A DNA stretch of 34,639 nucleotides, from the NCBI GenBank assembly GCA_902792535.1, contig CADAZU010000024.1, positions 1 through 34,639 of the forward strand, given 5' to 3'. Shown here one piece after another: positions 1 to 7,604 of the stretch (positions within the stretch are counted from its first letter, which is position 1; each line of letters begins with the position of its first letter). The position numbers and the translations under genes were made by a program. This stretch comes from an uncultured Bacteroidales bacterium. Lineage in GTDB: Bacteria; Bacteroidota; Bacteroidia; Bacteroidales; Paludibacteraceae. A model generated the notes under the pieces. It ran no database searches and was not told the origin of the DNA. It saw only the letters and a program-made list of their open reading frames with translations.

Positions 1-297
1 GACCGTGACTTCTGTGGTGGCTATATAATAGGGAGAAAGGAAGACAAGGTGTGCAGGTTTGTCCGTATAAATGTCAGGATCGTATTGGTCTTTTGTAGCG
101 CCCATCATAAACGAACCGCCTTCAACCCTTTGCATAATGAAATGCAAATCTTTTCCGTCCGAACTATCTTTTCCTGCTATATGAATCTTTATGTCTATCC
201 GTTGTAGCGAGTCCGGCACAACTGATTTATGTCTCCGTGCTGCCAAAGGTAGCACGAACATAAGAGACACAGTTAATATCAGCCATTTTCGAAACAC
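1..297 (-). CDS. SUMF1/formylglycine-generating-enzyme family protein, 5' part only
   Basis: The gene starts at a GTG (297-295) and runs off the left edge, so only about 99 residues are visible. They begin with a hydrophobic signal peptide (FRKWLILTVSLMFVLPLAA). After it comes the opening of an FGE-sulfatase/SUMF1 domain: VEGGSFMMGAT, then DKPAHLVFLSPYYIATTEVTV in two parts, matching the family pattern GGxFxMG...KPxHxVxLxxFYIxxTEVT. Family members include formylglycine-generating enzymes, EgtB-like enzymes and GldJ/K-type lipoproteins; this one is exported, but its function cannot be settled from the N-terminus. No ATG in frame lies close upstream, hence the GTG choice. A leftward promoter at 478-486 could drive it. 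It sits in the same AT-rich stretch as the lipoprotein gene at 592. Confidence 0.75.
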   Translation of the reverse strand, partial: MFRKWLILTVSLMFVLPLAARRHKSVVPDSLQRIDIKIHIAGKDSSDGKDLHFIMQRVEGGSFMMGATKDQYDPDIYTDKPAHLVFLSPYYIATTEVTV

Positions 298-388
298 GCA
301 TGTGCATCTACAATTTTTGTGCCAAACATCAATTCTAGATAATTGAAAAAAAGATGATAAAATTCTTGCATATGTCAGAAAAAAGTAG

Positions 389-397
389 TACCTTTGC
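389..397 (+). promoter_or_regulatory. Promoter -7 box (TACCTTTGC) reading right
   Basis: This is the Bacteroidota -7 element TAnnTTTGC, with a TTG 23 bases upstream of its TA, the spacing seen at nearly all other promoters in the window. The spacer holds an A-tract preceded by TGTCA. It is the probable promoter of the lipoprotein gene at 592, with a leader of nearly 190 bases, or of a small RNA. Confidence 0.6.
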
Positions 398-434
398 GAC
401 CGAATTTGAACGCAAGGGTACTATAAAAACGACA

Positions 435-468
435 CCCGATAGTTTGACTTGCGTCAGGGACTACCGGG
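435..468 (-). other. Nested stem-loop in the divergent leader, terminator-like on the minus strand
   Basis: Bases 435-443 pair with 460-468, and inside them 445-448 (TGAC) pair with 453-456 (GTCA) around a TTGC loop. Read from the minus strand the outer 9-bp stem is complete, with one G-U pair; on the plus strand that pair is an A-C mismatch. On the minus strand the stem is followed within a few bases by five U. This fits an attenuator or the end of a short RNA made from the promoter at 478-486. Confidence 0.5.
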
Positions 469-477
469 AATTCCGAT

Positions 478-486
478 GCAAAAGTA
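478..486 (-). promoter_or_regulatory. Promoter -7 box (TACTTTTGC) reading left
   Basis: On the minus strand this reads GTAGTACTTTTGC after an A-tract, a near mirror image of the rightward promoter at 389. The -33 position has TTT rather than TTG. It would drive the SUMF1-family gene at 297 through the stem-loop at 435-468. Apart from these elements, the 298-591 gap is AT-rich and I see no gene in it. Confidence 0.5.
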
Positions 487-591
487 CTACATTTTTTTGA
501 ATTAAGAAATTTTTATCAAATAAAAATACATTTTATATGAAATAGCATCACCAAAGACGGATATTAACCATTATTCTTAAATTGCAGATTT

Positions 592-1668
592 ATGAAACGG
601 CTATTTATTATACTCCTATCCTGTCTCTGTCTGACGGCTTGTCACAAAAACACGACAACAAAGAGTACGGAAAAGACAACCGCAGAGGATAGCATCTTGT
701 TGGAAAGCATTAAAAGGGCTACTCTGCAATATGTGGATCAGTTAAACCAACAATATGAGGAAGATCCCATTGAACCAACAAACGTTTCTGTCCGCTGGTC
801 TCTCTATCCGGATAAGATGGTATTGGTTAGTTTTAATGCAGTCGATTACACTTTGGCTTTGGTGGATTATCAGGATACCACTATCTCGGACATCCTATCA
901 GACTTTTATGATGTTGAATGCGATAAAATAGACGGCATCGGCTTGAGCGATTCTGTTAAGATTAGGAACCATTTCAAATGTGGGTATCAATTGAATGATC
1001 AGTTGCTGACCATCTCCGATTCCGATATATATGTCTTAAAGGACTATAGAGCAGAACCTATTACAGGAAGGGATTTTAGTGATACGTTGCTCTTTGAATT
1101 ATCAGAAACAACCTATTCCATTGAGAGCGGTAAGTTTGTCAAAATGCAGCACCGAGACACCACATTGAGATATTATCAATGGTCTGTAAAATCTTATTTT
1201 AAGGAGTGGATGTATAATAACTACTTGGCGAGTTTGTATGAAAAAATCATGAGGAACGAGACTATCACAGACAAGGAACTGCTGCACGCTATGCCCAAAA
1301 ACAAGGAGCAATACAAGGTGTATGATTATGAATGTAACTACCCCTGTAACTTTCGGTCTTTGGTATTCGACAGCATAGCGATAGCTCGTTCTAAAGACCA
1401 ACCGCTCTTCCGGGATGCATATCTTAGAATGGGTCAATGGTCAGACGGAGCTGCTTCTGAGTTACTTTTTGAAGGACACTACCCGCTTTTCTTCCACTTG
1501 GATTCCGTATATTTCCGAGATGCTGTCCGCCGTATCTTACCGAAATACATAGATGTGTTCGAAGACGATAGTATTGCCGATGAATTTGGAGACGAAGGAT
1601 GGCTCAGATGGACCCGCGAGCACAGAGAAGTGATTTTAGACTCCTATTCTCGCCGGTATAATCATTGA
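592..1668 (+). CDS. Uncharacterised lipoprotein, 358 aa
   Basis: The N-terminus MKRLFIILLSCLCLTAC is a lipoprotein signal peptide with lipobox LTAC and acylated Cys17, so the protein should be anchored in the cell envelope, probably the outer membrane. The mature part starts with a Thr/Lys/Ser-rich linker of about 15 residues. After that it is a soluble, acidic protein rich in Asp, Tyr and Trp with no motif I recognise. The C-terminal third (DEGWLRWTREHREVILDSYSRRYN) looks helical. Base composition is clearly more AT-rich than the operons to the right, and the gene lies beside a tRNA 3' end, which is compatible with an acquired segment. I do not assign a function. Confidence 0.8.
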   Translation: MKRLFIILLSCLCLTACHKNTTTKSTEKTTAEDSILLESIKRATLQYVDQLNQQYEEDPIEPTNVSVRWSLYPDKMVLVSFNAVDYTLALVDYQDTTISDILSDFYDVECDKIDGIGLSDSVKIRNHFKCGYQLNDQLLTISDSDIYVLKDYRAEPITGRDFSDTLLFELSETTYSIESGKFVKMQHRDTTLRYYQWSVKSYFKEWMYNNYLASLYEKIMRNETITDKELLHAMPKNKEQYKVYDYECNYPCNFRSLVFDSIAIARSKDQPLFRDAYLRMGQWSDGAASELLFEGHYPLFFHLDSVYFRDAVRRILPKYIDVFEDDSIADEFGDEGWLRWTREHREVILDSYSRRYNH

Positions 1669-1784
1669 GGGATTCGAAAATTACGAAATATGCGTATAGG
1701 CTACCCATAAGCGGCAAAGACGATTATGGAATGTAGCATAACGCAGATGAGTAATAATCGTGCGAGGGTTGATCCCGAGCTAAG

Positions 1785-1802
1785 AACTCCCGATCGGGGG
1801 TT
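1785..1802. other. GC-rich hairpin downstream of the lipoprotein gene
   Basis: AACTCCC (1785-1791) pairs with GGGGGTT (1796-1802) around GATC, with one T-G pair. No T-run follows, so it is a weak terminator at best. The rest of 1669-1833 shows nothing else convincing. Confidence 0.3.
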
Positions 1803-1833
1803 GAGAAGGCCCCCACTATCCAAATAAATGAAG

Positions 1834-1866
1834 AAGGATGCCCGTCAATGGACATCCTTTTCATTT
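1834..1866 (-). terminator. Terminator for tRNA-Ser
   Basis: AAGGATG (1834-1840) and CATCCTT (1853-1859) form a 7-bp stem, extended by CC/GG inside. T-rich sequence lies on both sides. It is placed 7-40 bases past the tRNA 3' end and may act in both directions. Confidence 0.6.
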
Positions 1867-1872
1867 ACCCTG

Positions 1873-1961
1873 CGGAGAGTGAGGGATTCGAACCCCCGAT
1901 ACGACGTAATGCGTATACCGCATTTCGAGTGCGGCTCTTTCGACCACTCAGACAACTCTCC
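1873..1961 (-). tRNA. tRNA-Ser (anticodon CGA)
   Basis: The 89-base class II tRNA has acceptor stem GGAGAGU/ACUCUCC and discriminator G. The D-arm contains GAGUGGUCGAAAG. The anticodon stem CCGCA/UGCGG carries the loop CUCGAAA, giving anticodon CGA, which reads UCG. There is a long variable arm built on ATACG/CGTAT, and the T-arm contains GGUUCGAAUCC. The CCA end is not encoded. It has its own promoter at 1988-1996. Confidence 0.95.
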
Positions 1962-1987
1962 TTCGCTCTTTTAGGCGAAAAGCGGGT

Positions 1988-1996
1988 GCAAAGGTA
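1988..1996 (-). promoter_or_regulatory. Promoter of tRNA-Ser (TACCTTTGC)
   Basis: On the minus strand an A-tract plus GCAG precedes TACCTTTGC, with TTG exactly 23 bases upstream of TA. The sequence just downstream (CACCCGCTTT) is shared with the tRNA-Glu promoter at 26003. Confidence 0.75.
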
Positions 1997-2075
1997 CTGC
2001 TTTTTTTTTATATACGCAAATTTTTTTGCGAAATAGTGCATTTTTAGGTCAAAAAGCAGTACAAACACAGTACAA

Positions 2076-2126
2076 AAGTATCACTTGCGCAGTACAAAAT
2101 GCAATTCGGAAGTATCACTTGCGCAG
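2076..2126. repeat. 17-base direct repeat at the end of the EFR1 gene
   Basis: AAGTATCACTTGCGCAG occurs at 2076-2092 and again at 2110-2126, 34 bases apart. The right copy holds the stop codon of the EFR1 gene, so the last codons and stop have been duplicated into the downstream spacer. Short CAGTACAAA words recur at 2057, 2068 and 2090. Confidence 0.7.
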
Positions 2127-2906
2127 GAACAGATCGGTTGTTTTGATCTGCGGATGGCGGTACTGACGGTCTTTGAGGGTAGGTTTGTTGCCTGCTTCGA
2201 TCGCTTGCTGCGGACAGGCATGCAGACAGGCAAGGCAGGCAGTACAATGCGGACCGATGGCGGCAATCTCCGCGGAATGGCCAGGTACTGCCGTTTCGCG
2301 GTCGGTGAGCGCAATATTGCGCATCGGACAGACGCGGGTGCAGATACCGCAACCGATACATTTCTCCGGGTTGACCGAGGGACGGAAGGTGCGGATCATC
2401 CATTCTTGCATCCGCTCCGTGCCCATTATCCATGCCAGCGGACTCCACCAGCTGTAATGATGCGCATGCCGCTCCGCGCGGATGTCGGCGATGATGGTCT
2501 CCAAGCGTTTGGAGAAGCGTTCGAATTTCCATTTCTGGTCATTGGGATTGCGCCCGAAGACTATCGCACTATTATCCGGCACACGGATTTTATGGATATA
2601 TGCGACTTCTATCCCTTTCTGCCGCAGGAGTTTGCGGATGGTCCATGAGGAGTTGCCCGCCTGCGCGCCGCAAGGGATAACAATGAACACGTACGCCTGC
2701 GGATTGAGTTTCAGGCGCGGAACGAGGTTGCGCACCGCCGGAGGCGCATTGAAATCATAAGAAGGATAGACCAGACCGATGCGTTTTTCGTTACTCAGAT
2801 CCTGCCGCACGGCTTCCACTAAGGGCAGAACCTGATCTTTCGTTGCCTCTGCAATCGAACGGGCGATAGCAAGACTGTTTCCTGTGCCGGAGAAATAAAT
2901 GACCAT
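2115..2906 (-). CDS. EFR1-family flavodoxin-ferredoxin fusion, 263 aa
   Basis: This is a probable cytoplasmic electron carrier. The N-terminal flavodoxin-like domain opens with MVIYFSGTGNS, an FMN phosphate loop of the SGTGN type. The C-terminal domain carries two 4Fe-4S motifs: CIGCGICTRVCP near residue 185 and CTACLACLHACP near residue 224. This architecture is the EFR1 (EFR1 family ferrodoxin) family common in anaerobic gut Bacteroidota and Firmicutes; its physiological partners are unknown. I chose ATG 2906 because an ATG 27 bases upstream at 2933 overlaps the promoter box at 2930-2938 and would lie at or before the transcript start. The gene is transcribed alone, away from ffh. Confidence 0.88.
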   Translation of the reverse strand: MVIYFSGTGNSLAIARSIAEATKDQVLPLVEAVRQDLSNEKRIGLVYPSYDFNAPPAVRNLVPRLKLNPQAYVFIVIPCGAQAGNSSWTIRKLLRQKGIEVAYIHKIRVPDNSAIVFGRNPNDQKWKFERFSKRLETIIADIRAERHAHHYSWWSPLAWIMGTERMQEWMIRTFRPSVNPEKCIGCGICTRVCPMRNIALTDRETAVPGHSAEIAAIGPHCTACLACLHACPQQAIEAGNKPTLKDRQYRHPQIKTTDLFLRK

Positions 2907-2929
2907 AGTAGATTTGCTGAATTTCCGGC

Positions 2930-2938
2930 GCAAAGGTA
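2930..2938 (-). promoter_or_regulatory. Promoter of the EFR1 gene (TACCTTTGC)
   Basis: The -7 box on the minus strand lies 24 bases before the ATG at 2906, so the leader is only about 15 bases. The -33 position reads TTT. Confidence 0.65.
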
Positions 2939-2944
2939 CAACAA

Positions 2945-2979
2945 AAATTCGAAATTATAAATTTTAAATTAGGAATTAT
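2945..2979. repeat. Heptanucleotide array, five 7-base units
   Basis: AAATT begins at 2945, 2952, 2959 and 2966, and GAATT at 2973, an exact 7-base period (AAATTNN). It occupies the spacer between the divergent EFR1 and ffh promoters. Confidence 0.7.
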
Positions 2980-3042
2980 GCAAAAATATGGTAAAAAATT
3001 GCCAAATAGCAGTTTTTCTTTGCATATATGCAAAAATTATTG

Positions 3043-3051
3043 TACCTTTGC
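3043..3051 (+). promoter_or_regulatory. Promoter of the ffh operon (TACCTTTGC)
   Basis: TTG at 3020 lies 23 bases before the TA at 3043. The leader that follows is short and consists of heptamer units AAATTGT (3056), AAATTAG (3063) and GAGTAAA (3070), which end exactly at the ATG. Confidence 0.75.
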
Positions 3052-3076
3052 ACCCAAATTGTAAATTAGGAGTAAA

Positions 3077-4381
3077 ATGTTTGATAATTTAAGCGAACGA
3101 TTAGAGAGAAGTTTTAAGATTCTCAAAGGTGAGGGTCGTATTACCGAGATCAATATTGCGGAGACAGTAAAGGACATCCGCAAGGCGCTGCTGGAGGCGG
3201 ATGTGAACTACAAGACCGCGAAGCAGTTTACCGACCGCGTGAAGGAAAAAGCGATCGGTCAGAACGTGATCAACGCTGTGCGTCCGGGTCAGTTGATGAT
3301 CAAGATCACCCATGACGAGCTGGCAGAGCTGATGGGTGGCGAAGCACAGGATGTGAACCTGAAAGGCAATCCGGCAGTCATTCTGATGTCCGGTCTGCAG
3401 GGTAGCGGTAAGACGACTTTTGCTGCCAAGCTGGCGAACTATCTGCAGACGAAGAAGAACAAGCGCGTGATGCTCGTTGCCTGCGACGTGTACAGGCCTG
3501 CGGCTATCGAGCAGTTGCGCGTGCTGGGCGAGCAGATCAAGGCGAACGTCTATCTCGGTCTGGACGAAGCCAACCCCGTGAAGAAAGCGCAGGCGGCTAT
3601 CGCTGAGGCGAAACGGATGGGGTACGACGTAGTGATCGTCGATACAGCCGGACGTCTGGCGGTCGATGAGCAGATGATGCAGGAGATCGCCGCCATCAAA
3701 GAAGCAATCAGTCCGAGCGAGACGCTGTTCGTGGTGGATGCCATGACAGGTCAGGACGCTGTGAACACCGCGAAAGAGTTCAACGACCGGATTGATTTCG
3801 ACGGCGTGGTACTGACCAAACTGGACGGCGACGCACGAGGTGGTGCGGCTCTCTCGATCCGTTCGGTAGTAGATAAGCCGATCAAGTTCATCGGAACGGG
3901 CGAGAAGATGGAGGCGCTGGACGTGTTCCATCCGGCGCGTATGGCAGACCGAATCCTCGGAATGGGTGATGTCGTTTCGCTCGTTGAGCGCGCGCAGGAG
4001 CAGTACGACGAAGCGGAGGCTCGCCGGATCAGCAAGAAAATTGCCAAGAACCAGTTCGATTTCAATGATTTCTTAGGTCAGCTGGCGCAGATCAAGAAGA
4101 TGGGTTCGATGAAGGAACTGATGGGTATGATCCCGGGCATGGACAAAGCGCTGAAGGGCGTGGAGATCAGCGACGACGCGTTCAAACCGATCGAGGCGAT
4201 GATCAACTCCATGACGCCGGAAGAGCGTTCTAACCCTGCCATCCTGAACGGCAGCCGCAAAGCGCGTATCGCTCGCGGCGCAGGAGTCGATATAGCGGCA
4301 CTCAACCGGTTCCTGAAACAGTTTGACCAGACCGCCAAGATGATGCGCAAAGTGCAGCAAATGGGAGGAAGGAGAAGGTAG
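3077..4381 (+). CDS. ffh: Signal recognition particle GTPase Ffh
   Basis: Ffh binds signal sequences of nascent membrane proteins together with SRP RNA and delivers ribosomes to FtsY. The 434 residues show the N domain helices (1-95), then the G domain with P-loop GLQGSGKT at 106-113, DTAGRL (G3), TKLDGDARGG (G4) and the family-typical CDVYRPAAIEQL. The C-terminal M domain is methionine-rich (MGSMKELMGMIPGM, then TAKMMRKVQQMGG). Length is normal for the family. The ATG follows a 7-base repeat leader. It is first in an operon with a small membrane protein, folD, prfA, rsmE and a PAP2 phosphatase. Confidence 0.98.
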   Translation: MFDNLSERLERSFKILKGEGRITEINIAETVKDIRKALLEADVNYKTAKQFTDRVKEKAIGQNVINAVRPGQLMIKITHDELAELMGGEAQDVNLKGNPAVILMSGLQGSGKTTFAAKLANYLQTKKNKRVMLVACDVYRPAAIEQLRVLGEQIKANVYLGLDEANPVKKAQAAIAEAKRMGYDVVIVDTAGRLAVDEQMMQEIAAIKEAISPSETLFVVDAMTGQDAVNTAKEFNDRIDFDGVVLTKLDGDARGGAALSIRSVVDKPIKFIGTGEKMEALDVFHPARMADRILGMGDVVSLVERAQEQYDEAEARRISKKIAKNQFDFNDFLGQLAQIKKMGSMKELMGMIPGMDKALKGVEISDDAFKPIEAMINSMTPEERSNPAILNGSRKARIARGAGVDIAALNRFLKQFDQTAKMMRKVQQMGGRRR

Positions 4382-4388
4382 TTGAGAG

Positions 4389-4880
4389 TTGAAAGAGGAG
4401 AAGACATATCAGCCGGGATGGGGTGAGAAAGAGAAACATCATCACCATCACACCCATCGCTCGACCAACAACAGGATGGGCGGTTGGCTCCGAATGAAGG
4501 ACAAACAAGCCTATTACGGGCTGATGTTAGTGGTGGTGGCAGTAGTGGGCTTCGGTGCGTACAAACTGGTCAAGATGTTTGTTGACGAGTTGCGCGCCAT
4601 GCCGAATGACGACCCGGCAACGGAGATGAAAGTGGATGAGTTGCGGATCCATAAAGCCGAGGAGCAGGACGCGATCCTATTAGGCGACAGTCTGGCGCAG
4701 GCATACAATGTAGATTCACTCAAACGCAATGTGCAGATCGAGACACGACCTGTTTACCGTCCGCCCAAGCGCGAAGAAAAATGGTACATCACCAAGCGCG
4801 AATGGAAGAAGATTTGGGAGGAATTCAAGGTGATGCGATGGGAGAAGAAACATGAAAAGATGAAGGAGGAAGGCAAATGA
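4389..4880 (+). CDS. Small single-pass membrane protein, unknown function
   Basis: The protein has up to 163 residues. The longest version starts at TTG 4389, 7 bases after the ffh stop; ATG 4476 and ATG 4494 are alternatives that would remove the His-rich segment (HHHHHTHR near residues 17-24). One membrane helix follows (YYGLMLVVVAVVGFGAYKLV, about residues 42-61). The rest is a charged domain with a basic, coiled-coil-prone C-terminus. The stop overlaps the folD ATG (ATGA), so it is translated with the operon. No known domain is recognised. The His run may be untranslated if the later start is used. Confidence 0.7.
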   Translation: MKEEKTYQPGWGEKEKHHHHHTHRSTNNRMGGWLRMKDKQAYYGLMLVVVAVVGFGAYKLVKMFVDELRAMPNDDPATEMKVDELRIHKAEEQDAILLGDSLAQAYNVDSLKRNVQIETRPVYRPPKREEKWYITKREWKKIWEEFKVMRWEKKHEKMKEEGK

Positions 4881-5788
4881 TTTTAGACGGAAAGAAAATA
4901 GCCGCCGAGATCCGCTGCGAGTTGCGGGAGCAGATAGAGACTCTCCGCGCGGCAGGCAAGCGTGCACCGAAGTTGGCGATTGTGATCGTGGGACATAACC
5001 CTGCGAGCGAAACCTATGTGGCGAACAAGATCAAAGCTTGCGCCGAAGTGGGTATCGAGGCGGAGAAGATTGCCTATGACGAATATATCACGGAGCAGAC
5101 ACTCCTCACGGAGATTCAACGGCTCAACAACGACTCAACAATAGACGGTTTCATTGTGCAGCTGCCGTTGCCGGAGCATATCAGCGAGGCGAAAGTGCTT
5201 TCCGCGATCAACTACCGCAAGGATGTGGACGGTCTGACGCCGGCAAATGTGGGGCGGACTGTTCAGGGACTGCCGTCGATCATCAGCGCCACGCCCCGCG
5301 GCATCCGCGAACTGCTGGCGCGGTATAACATTCCGACGGAGGGTAAGCATGTGGTGGTGATCGGACGGTCCAATATCGTCGGTAAGCCGGTGGCTTTGCT
5401 GCTGATGCAGCGTCCGTATCTGAGTCTGCCGGGCATGAGTGCTTCTTCGCTGGGTGACGCCACCGTCACGATATGCCATTCCAAGACGCGCGATCTGGGT
5501 GCTATTTGCCGGACGGCGGATATTATCATCGTCGCTGCAGGCAGTCCGAAGTTGCTGACCGCAGAGATGGTCAAACCCGGCGCAACGATCATTGATGTGG
5601 GAATCAACCGAGTGGACGATCCCGCTTCGCCGAAAGGTTACCGGCTCGTCGGCGACGTCGATTTCGAACACGTGGAGCCTGTAGCCGGAGCAATCACCCC
5701 TGTGCCCGGAGGAGTAGGTCCGATGACCATAGTCAGCCTGCTGCAAAACACATTGCAGGCGTATGATTTGAGATTTGACATTTATTAA
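4877..5788 (+). CDS. folD: FolD: methylene-THF dehydrogenase/methenyl-THF cyclohydrolase
   Basis: FolD interconverts 5,10-methylene-, 5,10-methenyl- and 10-formyl-tetrahydrofolate using NADP(H), supplying one-carbon units. Visible family signatures are YVANK with the catalytic Lys51, DGFIVQLPLP, KDVDGLTPANVG, the NADP site GRSNIVGKP, and the C-terminal PVPGGVGPMT. The 303-residue length is normal or slightly long. The start overlaps the previous stop by 4 bases. The last codons run through a 7-base repeat (ATTTGAG, ATTTGAC from 5766), so the extreme C-terminus is repeat-derived. Confidence 0.97.
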   Translation: MILDGKKIAAEIRCELREQIETLRAAGKRAPKLAIVIVGHNPASETYVANKIKACAEVGIEAEKIAYDEYITEQTLLTEIQRLNNDSTIDGFIVQLPLPEHISEAKVLSAINYRKDVDGLTPANVGRTVQGLPSIISATPRGIRELLARYNIPTEGKHVVVIGRSNIVGKPVALLLMQRPYLSLPGMSASSLGDATVTICHSKTRDLGAICRTADIIIVAAGSPKLLTAEMVKPGATIIDVGINRVDDPASPKGYRLVGDVDFEHVEPVAGAITPVPGGVGPMTIVSLLQNTLQAYDLRFDIY

Positions 5789-5793
5789 TTTGT
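5766..5793. repeat. Heptanucleotide array at the folD-prfA junction
   Basis: Four 7-base units (5766, 5773, 5780, 5787) based on ATTTGNN cover the last folD codons and most of the 11-base spacer before prfA. The words ATTTGAG and ATTTGAC recur inside valS at 15447-15460. Confidence 0.6.
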
Positions 5794-5799
5794 AAAACA

Positions 5800-6900
5800 T
5801 TGGATATTTTATCAAAAATAGAAGGACTGGAGGCGAAGTTTCACGAGGTGTCTCTTTTGATTACCGACCCGGCTGTGATAGCCGATCAGGCGCGCTATGT
5901 GCGTCTCAACCGCGACTACCATGATCTGGAGCGCGTGCTGGAGTGCGCGCGGCGGTACAAGAAAGCTGTGACCGATCTGCAGGCAGCCAAAGATCTGTTT
6001 TTCAATGAGTCGGATCCCGAACTGAAGGAGATGGCGAAGGCGGAGATAGATGAACTGGAGCCGCAGATTCCGAAGCTGGAGGAAGAACTGAAGCTGCAAC
6101 TGCTGCCGCAGGATCCCGAGGACGGCAAGAACGTAGTGATGGAGATCCGCGGCGGTACGGGAGGAGACGAGGCGGCGATCTTTGCCGGAGACCTCTTCCG
6201 TATGTACACCAAGTATTTCGAAATCAAGGGATTCAAATACACCGTTTCATCTTTCACCGAAGGCGCTTCCGGCGGATACAAAGAGATCATTTTCAATGTG
6301 ACGGGCGTGAACGTCTATGGCACGCTCAAATACGAGAGCGGCGTCCACCGTGTGCAGCGCGTGCCGGTGACGGAGACACAGGGACGTGTACACACGTCCG
6401 CGGCTACGGTCGCAGTGCTGCCCGAAGCGGATGAGTTCGAAGTGCATATCAACGAAGGCGAGATCAAATGGGAGACTTTCCGTTCCGGCGGTGCAGGAGG
6501 ACAGAACGTCAACAAAGTGGAGTCGGGTGTCCGTCTGCGCTATAACTGGCGAAACCCCAATACCGGCGAAGTGCAGGAGATTCTGATCGAGTGTACCGAG
6601 ACACGCGACCAGCCAAAGAATAAGGAACGCGCGCTCTCGCGCCTGCGCACGCAGATATATGATAAGGAACACCAGAAATATATCGACGACATCGCTGCGC
6701 GCCGCAAGACGATGGTCTCTACGGGTGACCGAAGTGCCAAGATCCGCACGTACAACTACCCGCAGGGACGCATTACCGATCACCGTATCGGATATACGAT
6801 TTATAACCTCGCGGCGTTCATGGACGGCGACATACAAGGCGTGATCGACGCCCTGCAGGTAGCCGAAAACGCCGAGCGACTCAAAGAATCGGAGCTATAA
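5800..6900 (+). CDS. prfA: Peptide chain release factor 1
   Basis: RF1 releases the finished peptide at UAA and UAG codons. The 366-residue protein shows the RF1 peptide anticodon PVT (in RVPVTETQGR) rather than the SPF of RF2. The GGQ catalytic loop is at 233-235 (SGGAGGQNVNKVES). The N-terminal helical domain (MDILSKIEGLEAKFHEVSLLI) begins at a TTG codon; no ATG near the expected position fits, so TTG is the likely start. It is 11 bases downstream of folD, and its stop overlaps the rsmE start (TAATG). Confidence 0.97.
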   Translation: MDILSKIEGLEAKFHEVSLLITDPAVIADQARYVRLNRDYHDLERVLECARRYKKAVTDLQAAKDLFFNESDPELKEMAKAEIDELEPQIPKLEEELKLQLLPQDPEDGKNVVMEIRGGTGGDEAAIFAGDLFRMYTKYFEIKGFKYTVSSFTEGASGGYKEIIFNVTGVNVYGTLKYESGVHRVQRVPVTETQGRVHTSAATVAVLPEADEFEVHINEGEIKWETFRSGGAGGQNVNKVESGVRLRYNWRNPNTGEVQEILIECTETRDQPKNKERALSRLRTQIYDKEHQKYIDDIAARRKTMVSTGDRSAKIRTYNYPQGRITDHRIGYTIYNLAAFMDGDIQGVIDALQVAENAERLKESEL

Positions 6901-7604
6901 TGTACCTCTTTTATTGTCCGGACATAGAGACCAAGCAGACGCTTTCCGAAGAGGAGAGCGGGCATTGCGTGCGGGTGCTGCGATACAGCGTCGGCGATGA
7001 GATCTTAATTACTGACGGAAAGGGCACTACGTACACCGCGCGGATCACCAACCCGCATCCCAAACATTGTGATTTTGAGATCGTCAGCCGCGAAGCACAA
7101 GAGGCGTTGCATGATTTTAATTTGCACATAGCGGTCGCACCGACGAAGAATATTGAGCGGGTGGAGTGGCTGGTGGAAAAATGTACAGAGATAGGCGCGG
7201 ACGAGATGACGATGCTTCTTTGCCGGTTCTCCGAACGCAAGCAGATCCGCATGGACCGCTTGGAGAAAGTCATGCTATCTGCTGCCAAACAGAGCCTGAA
7301 ACACTACTTGCCCAAACTCCATGACCTGCGGGATTTCAAGACTTTTATTCACGAAGAAGCGCAGAAAGACCAGGATTGCTTTATCGCTCATTGCTATAAA
7401 GACGACAAGCGCGAACTGAAGACCGAGATTACTCCCGGTCGCGATGTGTTAGTGCTGATCGGTCCGGAAGGGGATTTCAGCGAAGAGGAAGTGAACGAAG
7501 CACTTGCGCTGGGATTCAAGCCGGTGGGATTAGGCAAAGCCAGACTCCGCACCGAGACGGCGGCCATCGTTGCCTGTCATACGGCGGTGCTGATGAACGA
7601 ATGA
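6900..7604 (+). CDS. rsmE: 16S rRNA (uracil-1498-N3)-methyltransferase RsmE
   Basis: RsmE methylates U1498 in the decoding region of 16S rRNA using SAM. The 234-residue protein begins with a PUA-like domain (HCVRVLRYSVGDEILITDGKG). It ends with the SPOUT-fold knot, signature LIGPEGDFSEEE followed by LGFKPVGLGKARLRTETAA. Its ATG shares a base with the prfA stop. Its own stop overlaps the PAP2 start (ATGA), consistent with coupled translation. Confidence 0.96.
   Translation: MYLFYCPDIETKQTLSEEESGHCVRVLRYSVGDEILITDGKGTTYTARITNPHPKHCDFEIVSREAQEALHDFNLHIAVAPTKNIERVEWLVEKCTEIGADEMTMLLCRFSERKQIRMDRLEKVMLSAAKQSLKHYLPKLHDLRDFKTFIHEEAQKDQDCFIAHCYKDDKRELKTEITPGRDVLVLIGPEGDFSEEEVNEALALGFKPVGLGKARLRTETAAIVACHTAVLMNE

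Noticed and set aside
4437-4465. Engineered His tag
   Set aside because: The HHHHH run uses mixed codons within a natural operon spacer, and may even lie upstream of the real start.
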